Under the pieces are notes generated by a model. That model was not told the DNA's origin. It ran no database searches and saw nothing but the letters and a program-made list of their open reading frames with translations. From NCBI GenBank assembly GCA_001769655.1, contig MEPC01000035.1, positions 1 to 64,000 of the forward strand: a DNA stretch of 64,000 bases, in the 5' to 3' direction. Source of the stretch: Bacteroidetes bacterium RIFCSPLOWO2_12_FULL_37_12 (lineage in GTDB: Bacteria; Bacteroidota; Bacteroidia; 2-12-FULL-37-12). Positions 42,152 through 51,311 of the stretch are shown here, one piece after another (position 1 is the first letter of the stretch; every line of letters starts with the position of its first letter). The position numbers and the translations under genes are program-made.

Positions 42152-43351
42152 CTATCTATCTACCAATTCAAAATTAACTTCAACTCTACGGTCTAACTCA
42201 TTTCTTTTTTCTTCTGTAGAACCGGATAAGGGCTTTGTTTCTCCATGAAAATGATAGGTAACTTGTTTATCACTCACTAATTTCTTATTTAAAATATAAC
42301 CGGAAGCAGTTTTCGCCCTGTTTTCAGATAATTTCATGTTATAGTTCTCATCACCGGATTTATCTGTATGTCCATCCATTTTAACCTTAATTCTTGGATG
42401 TACCTGAAGCACCGGAATTATTTTATCCAATTTATCTCTGTTTTCGTAAGTTAAGGTATATTGGTTAACTCCATATTGCAAGCGCACAGTACCATATTGA
42501 ATTATTAATTGTTGTAGTTCAAAAACAGGGTCCTTGTACTTTAATAATTCAACAATAACTTGCCTGTCCAATTTTGTTTTGTCAATCTGGATAGTGAATT
42601 TTAACTCACTTCGCCTGTCTATGGAATTTGGAGTTTCTTCCTGACTTCCTGAAGCAGGTTTTTCTTCTCCGTAAAAAGTATATTGCACCTGGTAAGATTG
42701 AATTTTATCTTTATTTACAAGGTATTCGGCGGCTTCAAGCGAGCGTTTTTCAGAAAGTTTTTTATTATAATCGGCGGGACCTGCTTTATCCGTGTGTCCT
42801 TCTACTGTAATAACTATTGCCGGGTTTAAAGTAAGCAAAGGGGCTATGGCATCAAGCTGATATTTTTGAAATTTTGTAAGTTTATAATGATTAATTTTAT
42901 AATAAACTACGGGCAAGGCATACTCTTGTAATAATTCGTTGAACTCTTTCTCTGGGTTGGTATAGGATTTTTCTTGATGTTCCTTTTGTGTATCCTCCCT
43001 GGTAAGAAACAAATCGGTTGTGTCTTGAATATTAATTTTTGCTGTTGAATCGGGAATAATTTCAACACCTCTAAAATCAACTTTAGCACCCGCTCTTGAA
43101 TTTGGTTCCTTATCGAGGTAATCAGGAACCCCATCGCCATCATTATCGAGAGGGCACCCTTTTGCATCCACTAAAACATCTGCAGGTGTCTCTGAGCACT
43201 TATCATAAAAGTTTATGATTCCATCTTTATCATCATCCATTTTGTCTTTGCTTGTAAGTTTTGGTTGATTTTTAGGAGCGGCACAACTTACGATTATTAA
43301 ACAAAGAATCGAAATGAAAAAATTAGAGTTATTGTGAGATAGAAGGTTCAT
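42152..43351 (-). CDS. Lipoprotein with thrombospondin type 3-like repeat and two OmpA domains
   Basis: From the ATG at 43351 the 399-aa product has a lipoprotein signal (SILCLIIVSC, Cys at about 22). Calcium-binding type 3 repeats follow (DDDKDGIINFYDKCSETP, DNDGDGVPDYLD, about residues 38-78). Two OmpA-type domains are then seen, at about 140-250 (VEGHTDKAGPADYNKKLSEK) and 275-395 (MDGHTDKSGDENYNMKLSEN), each with GHTD and the downstream Arg. An earlier in-frame ATG at 43432 would bury the signal. It is probably an outer-membrane lipoprotein gripping peptidoglycan at two sites. It lies 21 bases upstream of the frameshifted gene, same strand. Confidence 0.85.
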   Translation of the reverse strand: MNLLSHNNSNFFISILCLIIVSCAAPKNQPKLTSKDKMDDDKDGIINFYDKCSETPADVLVDAKGCPLDNDGDGVPDYLDKEPNSRAGAKVDFRGVEIIPDSTAKINIQDTTDLFLTREDTQKEHQEKSYTNPEKEFNELLQEYALPVVYYKINHYKLTKFQKYQLDAIAPLLTLNPAIVITVEGHTDKAGPADYNKKLSEKRSLEAAEYLVNKDKIQSYQVQYTFYGEEKPASGSQEETPNSIDRRSELKFTIQIDKTKLDRQVIVELLKYKDPVFELQQLIIQYGTVRLQYGVNQYTLTYENRDKLDKIIPVLQVHPRIKVKMDGHTDKSGDENYNMKLSENRAKTASGYILNKKLVSDKQVTYHFHGETKPLSGSTEEKRNELDRRVEVNFELVDR

Positions 43352-43527
43352 TATTGAATTATGACGTTGAAATAGTTGACTGTTTGTATAATCTAAAAAA
43401 AATGAACAAAGTAATCTTTGAATCTGTGGCAATTAACTATAGAATAATAGGCAAAGATAATTTTGTTTTTTATAATCAAGACAACGATTTATCCCCAATA
43501 TTTTGTGGGAAAACCATGAGGTAGTAC

Positions 43528-43560
43528 AAAAAAAAAACCCCCTTGTTTCCAAGAGGGTTT
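43528..43560 (-). terminator. Rho-independent terminator of the barrel gene
   Basis: On the minus strand AACCCTCTTG and CAAGGGGGTT pair around GAAA, followed by a run of about nine T. It lies 18 bases after the stop of the outer-membrane protein gene. Confidence 0.85.
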
Positions 43561-43578
43561 ATAAATATTATTGAGATG

Positions 43579-44448
43579 TTACTCTTTTTTCTCATCACCA
43601 GCGGCTGGAGGATTAAAGAATTTATAGTTTACACCAACGTTAAAAAGGATAAATTTATCGCTACCTGTTGATGTATCGGATCTTTTTTTGGACATAGCGG
43701 CAAATTCTTCGGCTGTGTATTTACCTTGCATTAATAATGCACCCGACTGTGTATAATAAGCCGCTCCACCTCTTCCATTATTACCACTGCTTACATCTAC
43801 ACCATCTATATGTGAAGTACCGGTGAATTTAAAGGTGAAACTCATATTCAAATCAAACATATCGTTGAAAGAATAATTAAATCCAGCACCAGGTGTTACT
43901 TCCCAAGTACCTATGGGTATGCCGTCATTGTATAATGAAGAACCTTCAGTGTCAGAGGTACTTACCTGATTCCATCCTTTTGCTGATTCATAAGAATCAT
44001 CACCGTTGGCATCAATGGTTGTTGTATAAAACAACATACCACCACCAAGAGAAACAAATGGAGAAATGGTTTCTTTTGCAAAATAATACTTACCGTGCAA
44101 TAGTAATTCAAAAATACTGCTTTTGAAAGCTAAAGAACCCATTTTAGCACCTGGGTCAACAGCCCAAACCGGCTTAATATCTTTAATTTTGTATTTATTA
44201 CTACCACCCCCATTAACCCATCCAAACAACATGGTTCCCTGTAAACTCACTTTATCAGCGAATTTTCTTTCTAAATAACCTTCAGCGGCAAAACCGGCTC
44301 CGGGAGAAACATCACCCATATATACATAAGTACCTAACCGGGCACCAATTTGCCAGTTTGTTAGTTCAGTTGGAAATTGAGCATAAGCAGAACCGCTTAT
44401 CATTAACACGCAGAATAATGCGAGTAACACATTGATTTTTGTTTTCAT
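43579..44448 (-). CDS. Outer-membrane beta-barrel protein (DUF6089-like)
   Basis: The 289-residue product has a signal peptide (residues 1-23, ending SGSAYAQ). A strand pattern follows that starts LTNWQIGARLGTYVYMGDVS and continues with LYNDGIPIGTWEVTPGAGFN and FNDMFDLNMSFTFKFTG. This fits the DUF6089-type barrel proteins of Bacteroidota, some of which are T9SS-associated. It is followed by a strong terminator and preceded by a good promoter box, so it is likely a well-expressed single gene. Confidence 0.75.
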   Translation of the reverse strand: MKTKINVLLALFCVLMISGSAYAQFPTELTNWQIGARLGTYVYMGDVSPGAGFAAEGYLERKFADKVSLQGTMLFGWVNGGGSNKYKIKDIKPVWAVDPGAKMGSLAFKSSIFELLLHGKYYFAKETISPFVSLGGGMLFYTTTIDANGDDSYESAKGWNQVSTSDTEGSSLYNDGIPIGTWEVTPGAGFNYSFNDMFDLNMSFTFKFTGTSHIDGVDVSSGNNGRGGAAYYTQSGALLMQGKYTAEEFAAMSKKRSDTSTGSDKFILFNVGVNYKFFNPPAAGDEKKE

Positions 44449-44520
44449 TTTTAATTTATTTTTAAGGGTTAAAAATTTTTTTATACGGCAGGTGAATAAA
44501 CCTTACCTTTAAATTCACCG

Positions 44521-44528
44521 CAAATGTA
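44521..44528 (-). promoter_or_regulatory. -7 box of the barrel gene
   Basis: Minus-strand TACATTTG followed by CGGTG fits TAnnTTTG. The leader to the ATG at 44448 would be about 65-70 bases. Confidence 0.5.
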
Positions 44529-44568
44529 TGCACTTGATTTGAATAAAACAACATTTTTTTAAAATAAT

Positions 44569-47187
44569 TTATAAATTTTTCAAATTTGCCTCCAAAATCC
44601 TCAATTTACCCTCTACATCCTTTTTTTTAAGCAGTTCTTTCTCGATTATATCCGCTTTAGCACGATGAAGAAAATTTTCATTAGTCAATTTATTATTAAT
44701 AGATGTTAGAAAACCAGATAAATAAGCAATTTCTTTTGCAATATTTTCTTTTTCCTTATCATCGTTCTTTTGTGCAACGGGGTTTATGTAAAAACACTCT
44801 TTATCTTTAATGAAAAATGATATTGCCGATAAGGTGGGTGCTTCCCTATTAAATTTAATCTGATTTATTCCTGTTAATTTAGAGAGGTAAAGTGAGAATG
44901 GTTCAATGATTGGCTTTAATGCGTTTGAAATAACCAGAATATCATCATTTGAATTTTTTTCTTTTTTCCTGCCGCCCGATAATTTTCTGATAGTCGTAAT
45001 TAATTGAAAAAACATTTCTGTATTTTCAAGAAGGTATGTATCTACTTCTTTTTCTTTGGGGAAATTTGCATTAATAATGTGATTTTCTTCCTCCGGATAG
45101 CGAAGATATTGCCATAGTTCTTCAGTAATAAAAGGTAAAAAGGGATGCAATAACTTTAAAATACTCTTATAATAAGAAACTGTCTTAAGGTAGGTTTGCT
45201 CGTCAATGGAATCAGTATTTTCAGGTTTTATCATTTCAAGAAAATTCGAACAGAAATCATCCCAGGTCAATTTATAAATTAGCATTAATGCCTCTGAAAT
45301 CTTAAAATCGTTAAAGAGTGTTTTTGAATCGGCAATAGATTGGTTTAATTTACTTTCAAACCATCTTAAAGCCAGGGAGTGATTAAAGGGAATCTCTTTG
45401 TCGGGTTTCCATCCATTAATTAGACGGAAAGCATTCCATATCTTGTTTGTAAAATTCCTTCCCTGAATAATTAATGCTTCATCATATAACAAATCATTGC
45501 CCGCCGGTGAACACAATAACATTCCTGTCCTTACAGCATCGGCTCCATATTTATTAATTAATGCAATTGGCTCAGGTGAATTCCCTAATGATTTTGACAT
45601 TTTTTTCCCATGCTTGTCTCTGACGATGCCAGTAAAATATACATTTTTGAATGGGATATTTTCTTTAAAATGCAAACCAGCCATTATCATTCTTGCCACC
45701 CAGAAAAATAATATCTCTGGAGCTGTCACCAGCGTATTGGTTGGATAATAATATAAGAATTCTTTATTGTTTGGTTCATTTATGCCATTAAATACAGTGA
45801 TAGGCCAAAGCCAGGAAGAAAACCAGGTATCCAGCACATCTTCATCCTGCCGTAAATGTTTTGTGCAATGACACCGTGGACACTTCTCAGGTTTTTCTGA
45901 TTGTACTATGATCAAATCTTTACATTCTTCACAATCACAGTACCAGGCAGGAATCCGGTGCCCCCACCATAATTGCCTGGAAATACACCAATCGTGAATA
46001 TTTTCCAACCAGTGTCTGTATAGATTAATAAACTTTTCAGGATGGAATTTAATCTGTCCTTTTTCAACAACATCCAAGGCGGGTTTTGCTAACGTATCCA
46101 TTTTCAAGAACCATTGTAAAGAAAGACGGGGTTCAATTACAGCATGAGTTCTTTCTGAATAACCAATATTATTTTTAATTTTTTCTGTTTTTTGTAATTG
46201 ATTATTTTTTTTAAGCTCTTTTAAAATGGTTTTTCTTGCTTGGAAACGTTCCATACCTGTGAATAAGATGGCTTCGGAAGACAAGGTTGCATCTTCATTA
46301 AAGATATTAACAAAAGGTAAATCATGTTTAATTCCCAACCGGTAATCATTTTGATCATGGGCAGGTGTCACTTTTAAACATCCCGTTCCAAAAGTCATAT
46401 CCACATATTCATCGGCTATCACAGGAATCTTTCTTTTAATAAGTGGCACATAAACTTGCTTACCAATAAAATTTTTATACCTTTCATCATCCGGGTGCAC
46501 ACATAATGCTGTATCGCCCAGAATGGTTTCGGGACGAGTAGTGGCAATGGTTATAAATTCATCAGAGCCAATTACTTGATATGCTATATAATATAGTGAA
46601 CTCACCGATTCTTTATAATAAATCTCTTCATCAGAGATTGCCGTTTTTCCGGAAGGATCCCAGTTAACCATTCTGAAACCACGATAAATCAAACCGGCTT
46701 TGTATAATTCAACGAAAACTTTTGTTACCGAATCGGAAAGGTCCTTATCCAATGTAAATTTAGAACGTTCCCAATCGCAAGAAACACCCAGACGTTTTAA
46801 TTGTTCAACTATAATTCCACCATGTTTATGGGTCCATGCCCAGGTGTGTTTTAAAAATTCTTCTCTTGAAAGTGATTTTTTTTCTATACCTTGTTCTTTA
46901 AGCATGGAAACGACTTTGGCTTCTGTGGCTATGGATGCATGATCGGTACCTGGAACCCAGCAGGTTTCCTTTCCTTCCATTCGGGCTTTACGGATTAAAA
47001 CATCCTGTATCGTATTATTCAGAACATGCCCCATGTGCAGTACTCCTGTAACATTTGGTGGTGGAATTACAATGCAATAAGGTTCTTTTTCAGGATTTGG
47101 GGAAGAATGAAAATACTTTTTTTCTTCCCATAACCGGTACCATTTCTGTTCCACCTGATCTGGCGTGTAGGTTTTTTCAATTACCAT
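44569..47187 (-). CDS. valS: Valine--tRNA ligase
   Basis: ValRS charges tRNA-Val and edits mischarged threonine. The class I motifs are HMGHVLNNTIQDV (HIGH equivalent) near residue 46 and KMSKSLGNSPEPI near residue 530. The editing domain lies between, with TTRPETILGDTALCVHP. A zinc-type cluster is visible (YCDCEECKD, CPRCHC, about residues 405-440). The C-terminal ~65 residues form the tRNA-binding coiled coil. I chose the ATG at 47187; a TTG three codons earlier is inside the promoter box. 872 aa, the usual size. Confidence 0.97.
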   Translation of the reverse strand: MVIEKTYTPDQVEQKWYRLWEEKKYFHSSPNPEKEPYCIVIPPPNVTGVLHMGHVLNNTIQDVLIRKARMEGKETCWVPGTDHASIATEAKVVSMLKEQGIEKKSLSREEFLKHTWAWTHKHGGIIVEQLKRLGVSCDWERSKFTLDKDLSDSVTKVFVELYKAGLIYRGFRMVNWDPSGKTAISDEEIYYKESVSSLYYIAYQVIGSDEFITIATTRPETILGDTALCVHPDDERYKNFIGKQVYVPLIKRKIPVIADEYVDMTFGTGCLKVTPAHDQNDYRLGIKHDLPFVNIFNEDATLSSEAILFTGMERFQARKTILKELKKNNQLQKTEKIKNNIGYSERTHAVIEPRLSLQWFLKMDTLAKPALDVVEKGQIKFHPEKFINLYRHWLENIHDWCISRQLWWGHRIPAWYCDCEECKDLIIVQSEKPEKCPRCHCTKHLRQDEDVLDTWFSSWLWPITVFNGINEPNNKEFLYYYPTNTLVTAPEILFFWVARMIMAGLHFKENIPFKNVYFTGIVRDKHGKKMSKSLGNSPEPIALINKYGADAVRTGMLLCSPAGNDLLYDEALIIQGRNFTNKIWNAFRLINGWKPDKEIPFNHSLALRWFESKLNQSIADSKTLFNDFKISEALMLIYKLTWDDFCSNFLEMIKPENTDSIDEQTYLKTVSYYKSILKLLHPFLPFITEELWQYLRYPEEENHIINANFPKEKEVDTYLLENTEMFFQLITTIRKLSGGRKKEKNSNDDILVISNALKPIIEPFSLYLSKLTGINQIKFNREAPTLSAISFFIKDKECFYINPVAQKNDDKEKENIAKEIAYLSGFLTSINNKLTNENFLHRAKADIIEKELLKKKDVEGKLRILEANLKNL

Positions 47188-47193
47188 AATCGG

Positions 47194-47201
47194 CAAAATT
47201 A
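47194..47201 (-). promoter_or_regulatory. -7 box of valS
   Basis: Minus-strand TAATTTTG lies 6 bases before the ATG at 47187, indicating a leaderless or very short-leader transcript. Confidence 0.5.
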
Positions 47202-47279
47202 TGTTATTTGAAATTATTTTTTTAACTTAGCGCAAGTTTTTTAAGTTTTTATTTTTATAAACCATAAATTTTAATAATT

Positions 47280-47801
47280 ATGAAAACACAACTTAAGATT
47301 TTTTCTGCCTTGATCATTTTCACGCTAATTAGTAAAGCATTAATAGCTCAGGTATCCAATGAAGAAGATGCAGGACCTGTTCGTGACGATGTTCCTGCCA
47401 TGTCAACCATTCTTAAAGCAGGACCAAAAATTCAATTTTTAGAGACCTCAAAAGATTTTGGTAACATTACACAAGGGGAAAAGGTCTCATACGATTTCAC
47501 ATTTCGTAATACCGGTACAGAACCGCTTGTGCTTTCAAATGTGCAAACTACTTGCGGATGTACAGCCACTAACTGGCCCAGAGAACCGATTGCTCCAGGA
47601 GAGATGAAAAAAATTGCCGCTACTTTCAACAGTGCAGGAAAATCAGGTAAACAGGATAAGGTTATAACTATTACTTCAAACGCAAATGACGGAGTCATGA
47701 AAGTACATATTATATGTAATGTATTACCTGCGGCACCCGCCCCAGCTCCCACACCCGTTCCTGCCAACGATCAAAAAAAACCGGCTGAATCCGGACATTG
47801 A
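47280..47801 (+). CDS. Secreted DUF1573 protein
   Basis: The 173-residue product has a signal peptide (residues 1-23) and a DUF1573 Ig-like domain: KDFGNITQGEKVSYDFTFRN, then LVLSNVQTTCGCTATNWP and PGEMKKIAATFNSAGKSGKQ. The paired Cys in TTCGC is typical. The tail is rich in Ala and Pro (APAPAPTPVPAND). DUF1573 proteins are abundant in the Bacteroidota envelope with no firm role. It is divergent from valS. Confidence 0.9.
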   Translation: MKTQLKIFSALIIFTLISKALIAQVSNEEDAGPVRDDVPAMSTILKAGPKIQFLETSKDFGNITQGEKVSYDFTFRNTGTEPLVLSNVQTTCGCTATNWPREPIAPGEMKKIAATFNSAGKSGKQDKVITITSNANDGVMKVHIICNVLPAAPAPAPTPVPANDQKKPAESGH

Positions 47802-47852
47802 GTAGTCGTAGCAAATTCAAACTATTTAAGTTTCTTTCAAACCTAAATTCAC

Positions 47853-48704
47853 TTGTCCTATATTAATGTAAATGGGAATCTTTTACCGGAAGAGAAACCC
47901 TTTATTAACCGGCTGAACCGTTGCCTTAGATATGGAGACGGCTTGTTTGAAACCCTTTGCGTCAGGTATGGAAAAATAGGATTTCTCAAAGATCATCTGA
48001 AAAGATTATTTGAAGGGATGAAGTTTTTAAAATTAAATTTACCGCCTGCTTTTTCTGAAAAAGATATTTCAGAAAAAATTTACGAGTTGTTAAAGCAAAA
48101 TGATTTTGATATAAATGAAAATTACAGAGTACGTCTTCAGGTATTTCGTAGCGGGGGAGGATATTATGCACCAGAGCAGAATGAGAGCGAATATTTTATT
48201 GAGTCAGAAAAATTACCCTATAAAGATTTCAAAAAAATCGAGTCATTAAAATCTGTTGCAGTTTTCAGGGAATTATTTCTTTTTCCTTCAATACTATCAC
48301 GTTTTAAAACATGTAATTCAATGCCATACGTTTTTGCTTCTTTATTTAGAAAATCAAAAAAATATCAGGAAGTATTGCTTGTTGACCAAAAGCAGAACCT
48401 GGCTGAATGTTCTTCTTCAAATATATTCTGGTGTAAAAAAGGGAAATTATTTACTCCTTCATTGGATACAGGATGTATTGATGGAGTAATGAGAAAACAA
48501 GTGATTAAAGCGGCTGTGAATCTGGGGATACAGGTAAAGGAAGTAAAAATGAAGTTAAAAGTTCTGACGTTTTCTGAAAGTGTATTTTGTACAAATGTTA
48601 TTCATGGAATAAGAATAATTTCAGGTATTCATGCATGGAGATTAAATACCGATATGGAAATGGTTAATAATCTAACAAAAAAAATTATTGAAAATGAAAG
48701 ATAA
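47853..48704 (+). CDS. Class IV PLP aminotransferase (BCAT / aminodeoxychorismate lyase-like)
   Basis: The 283-residue product has the family pattern: RLNRCLRYGDGLFETLCVR near the N-terminus, the PLP lysine in SRFKTCNSMPYVFAS at about residue 150, and AECSSSNIFWCKKGKLFTPS with the C-terminal phosphate-binding region. The substrate cannot be told by eye; the divergent sequence and lack of ilv neighbours favour an ADC-lyase-like or other minor activity over BCAT. The apparent start is TTG at 47853 (reads MSYINVNGNLLPEEKPF); no in-frame ATG is nearby upstream. Confidence 0.85.
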   Translation: MSYINVNGNLLPEEKPFINRLNRCLRYGDGLFETLCVRYGKIGFLKDHLKRLFEGMKFLKLNLPPAFSEKDISEKIYELLKQNDFDINENYRVRLQVFRSGGGYYAPEQNESEYFIESEKLPYKDFKKIESLKSVAVFRELFLFPSILSRFKTCNSMPYVFASLFRKSKKYQEVLLVDQKQNLAECSSSNIFWCKKGKLFTPSLDTGCIDGVMRKQVIKAAVNLGIQVKEVKMKLKVLTFSESVFCTNVIHGIRIISGIHAWRLNTDMEMVNNLTKKIIENER

Positions 48705-48734
48705 ATATTGGAAATTAGTCATTGATAAAACAAA

Positions 48735-49655
48735 TCAAATTTTGTTTCCTCTCAAAAATTCTTGCGTATTCATTCTTGCTTTACCTTCCATTTGAATTTC
48801 TTTGAGAGTGAGAAACCCGTCTGCACATTTTATTTTAATAAACGTTTTTTGATCAGTAATTATTTCTCCTGTATGAGTCGTCGAAGAAGAATCAGAAACA
48901 TAGGAGGACTCGAATATTTTCAAAATTTTTCCATTAAGTTTTGACCAAGCTCCAGGGTAGGGTGATAATCCTCTGATTTTGTCATAAACTTTTTTAACCG
49001 GAAGTTCCCAGTTTAATTCACAGACATCCCGGAAAATTTTTGGCGCCTTCTTTATTCCTTCACTCATTAATTGTGGGTATGTTTTTATTGTACCTTTACG
49101 GATTTCTTCTACCGTTTTTAGAATAAGTTTAGCGCCTTCAATTTTCAATTTATCGTGCAATGAACCAGCATCTTCGGAGTCATCTATTTGCATTTTCTCC
49201 TGGAAAATAATATCACCCGTATCAATTTCATGTTTTAAAAAAAATGTTGTCATTCCGGTCATTTGTTCACCATTGATAATTGCCCAGTTTATGGGAGCGG
49301 CACCTCTGTAATCCGGAAGAAGGGAAGCGTGAAGATTAAAAGTACCTGCTTTAGGGAGAGAAAATAGAGAATCCGGCAACATTCTGAATGCCACAACTAT
49401 ACCTAAATCAGGTTTCAGGTTTTTTAGAAATTCATAAAATTGAATGTCCTTTAATTTCTCGGGTTGTAAAACGAGTAGGTTATTTTTTAATGCACATTCT
49501 TTTACTGGACTAATATGAAGTTTTAATCCTCTGCCAGCCGGTTTATCCGGAGCAGTAATTACAGCGGAAATTTCAAATCCATTTTTAATTAAAATTTCCA
49601 ATGCAGGCACGGCAAACTCAGGTGTTCCAAAAAAGATTATGCGCATAAATTTCAT
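48735..49655 (-). CDS. fmt: Methionyl-tRNA formyltransferase
   Basis: Fmt formylates initiator Met-tRNA. The motifs are RIIFFGTPEFAVPALEIL, FNLHASLLPDYRGAAPINWA (catalytic Asn and His) and FFLKHEIDTGDIIFQ (catalytic Asp). The C-terminal OB-like domain follows (SPYPGAWSKLNGKILKIFES). It starts with an ATGA overlap on the namZ stop, so the two are translationally coupled; the ATG three codons later (49646) is an alternative start. 306 aa, normal length. Confidence 0.97.
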   Translation of the reverse strand: MKFMRIIFFGTPEFAVPALEILIKNGFEISAVITAPDKPAGRGLKLHISPVKECALKNNLLVLQPEKLKDIQFYEFLKNLKPDLGIVVAFRMLPDSLFSLPKAGTFNLHASLLPDYRGAAPINWAIINGEQMTGMTTFFLKHEIDTGDIIFQEKMQIDDSEDAGSLHDKLKIEGAKLILKTVEEIRKGTIKTYPQLMSEGIKKAPKIFRDVCELNWELPVKKVYDKIRGLSPYPGAWSKLNGKILKIFESSYVSDSSSTTHTGEIITDQKTFIKIKCADGFLTLKEIQMEGKARMNTQEFLRGNKI

Positions 49656-50878
49656 TCAAAATCTTCATACAAGAGGTATTTCTTTCTAAACTTTTTATAC
49701 TCTTCAAGTTCCATACGGTAGCTCTCAGTAATTTTATTTTCTGCCATTACAGGGTCTTGGTTTTCCGCTATTAATTTTTGAATCTGGTCGTTTCCGGCAA
49801 GCAATGGAAAGAATTTTGTAAAAAATTTATTTTTTTCTTTATAAGAAGCATATAATTCAATAAGAAAGCTCCAATCAATTTTATCTAATTTATATAAAAT
49901 GGAAGAATTAAAATCATATCCCTGGCAAGTTTGGCCATTGTAGGGCGGGTTCTCACTAACTCCTTCGATAAAATGGGGCTTAAACTTATAATTTCCTTTT
50001 GTAAAACCCGGATAGCCAATAACCTGAAATGGTTTTTCAGTTCCTCTACCTACACTAACTGCAGTTCCTTCAAACATACACAAGGATGGGTAAAGTGCGA
50101 TGGAAAGGTCGTTGGGCAAATTCGGTGAAGGTTTTACCAATAAAGAATATCTTCGCTTATGTGTATAGTTTTTCATTTTTATAATTACAAGGTCACATAC
50201 CAATGAATCTGCCAGCCATTTTTCCTGATTTATCATTTTGGCTAATTCACCCATAGTTAATCCATGCACAATCGGGATAGGATGCATGCCGACAAATGAT
50301 TTGAATGCGGGTTTTAATACAGGACCGTCAATGTAATGTCCGTTTGGATTGGGTCTGTCAAGAACAATCACGGTTTTTCTGTTTTCAGCACAGCTCTCCA
50401 TTACAAAGTGCATGGTATTTATATAGGTGTAAAACCTGGCTCCAACATCCTGAAGATCAATGATCACAATATCAATGTCACGAAGTTGGCTGGGGATTGG
50501 TTTTTTGGTATTACTATAAAGTGAAATTACAGGAAGTCCTGTGACAGGGTCAGTATTATTTTCAATCAATCTTCCTGCTTCTACATCTCCTCTTAATCCA
50601 TGCTCAGGAGTAAATAATATTTTTAAATCAACTCCCGATTTTTGCAAAGTATCAGCAAGTAATTTGTTTTTTATTCTTGAACTTTGATTAATGACCAATG
50701 CTACTTTTTTTCCTTCCAACAATGGTTTATATAAATGGATCTGGTCAGCTCCGGTTTTAAGCAAAGAATCAGCTTCTGATATTGATAAAGGAACAGTCCC
50801 TGCCTTTGGTTTTTTTTCTTTAACCTGACAAGTTGAAAAAAATGATATGCAGAGAATTATATAAAATAAAAATTTCAT
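49652..50878 (-). CDS. namZ: Exo-beta-N-acetylmuramidase NamZ (DUF1343), lipoprotein
   Basis: NamZ-type enzymes release MurNAc from the non-reducing ends of peptidoglycan fragments. The product has a lipoprotein signal (SFFSTC, Cys at about 17) and the family motifs LKILFTPEHGLRGDVEAG, IDIVIIDLQDVGARFYTYIN, VLDRPNPNGHYIDGPVL and HPIPIVHGLTMGELA. GTAVSVGRGTEKPFQVIGYP follows. 408 aa, full length. It lies directly before fmt in a two-gene unit, suggesting cell-wall recycling linked by transcription only. Confidence 0.93.
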   Translation of the reverse strand: MKFLFYIILCISFFSTCQVKEKKPKAGTVPLSISEADSLLKTGADQIHLYKPLLEGKKVALVINQSSRIKNKLLADTLQKSGVDLKILFTPEHGLRGDVEAGRLIENNTDPVTGLPVISLYSNTKKPIPSQLRDIDIVIIDLQDVGARFYTYINTMHFVMESCAENRKTVIVLDRPNPNGHYIDGPVLKPAFKSFVGMHPIPIVHGLTMGELAKMINQEKWLADSLVCDLVIIKMKNYTHKRRYSLLVKPSPNLPNDLSIALYPSLCMFEGTAVSVGRGTEKPFQVIGYPGFTKGNYKFKPHFIEGVSENPPYNGQTCQGYDFNSSILYKLDKIDWSFLIELYASYKEKNKFFTKFFPLLAGNDQIQKLIAENQDPVMAENKITESYRMELEEYKKFRKKYLLYEDFE

Positions 50879-51130
50879 TCGGGCTTGAAATTATATGTAA
50901 ATATCAGTAAAATTTTCATATTTCACAAAATGAAAATAATTGTATGTGTACTAATCTGAAACAGATTTGCGAAAGTTTGAGTAAAATAGAATATTGGAAT
51001 GTTGGAATAATGGGAGCACCAACCCAATATTCTAACATTCCAATATATTCGCATACCCGCTTCTGAAAGGTCTAAATAAAAATGTGTATAACTTCCATTT
51101 AAAAAATTTTTCTGTTAAATTTTGTTACTT
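50879..51130. other. Gene-free stretch between namZ and dnaB
   Basis: It holds the GGAATATTGG-type inverted repeat (next entry) and AT-rich sequence. With the downstream leader it makes a 430-base intergenic region between divergent genes. No small gene is seen. Confidence 0.5.
50988..51053. repeat. AT-rich inverted repeat GGAATATTGG family, copy 2
   Basis: AGAATATTGGAATGTTGGAA (50988-51007) faces a right arm ending ATTCTAACATTCCAATAT (51029-51046), an imperfect stem. Related in sequence to the repeat at 20402-20475. Confidence 0.65.
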
Positions 51131-51138
51131 TATCTTTG
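51131..51138 (+). promoter_or_regulatory. -7 box of dnaB
   Basis: TATCTTTG followed by CGGG fits TAnnTTTG. It implies a leader of roughly 170 bases that contains the two-copy repeat at 51186-51288. Confidence 0.6.
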
Positions 51139-51185
51139 CGGGATAGTTTTTATCATTCCCAGATTTTATCGGAAATTATCTTTAA

Positions 51186-51288
51186 CCAATACCTTCGTTT
51201 GTGAGGATATAAACGAGGGCGATGAATAACTAATGACTAATGACCAATACCTTCGTTTATGAGGATACAAACGAAAGCGAAGAATAAC
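51186..51288. repeat. Two tandem 45-bp repeats in the dnaB leader
   Basis: Copies at 51186-51230 and 51244-51288 both read CCAATACCTTCGTTT, then a GAGGATA core, then AAACGA and GAATAAC, 58 bases apart. TTCGTTT and AAACGA let each copy form a hairpin. Too few copies and too long for a CRISPR. Confidence 0.75.
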
Positions 51289-51311
51289 CAATGCCCAATT
51301 ACTAATTCAAA

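Noticed and set aside
47432-47767. 111-codon minus-strand frame rich in Ala and Gly
   Set aside because: It is the reverse of the DUF1573 gene, whose Pro/Ala tail produces the apparent composition.
51186-51288. CRISPR-like tandem repeats before dnaB
   Set aside because: Only two copies with a 13-base gap, imperfect, and no Cas genes; better explained as duplicated hairpin repeat.
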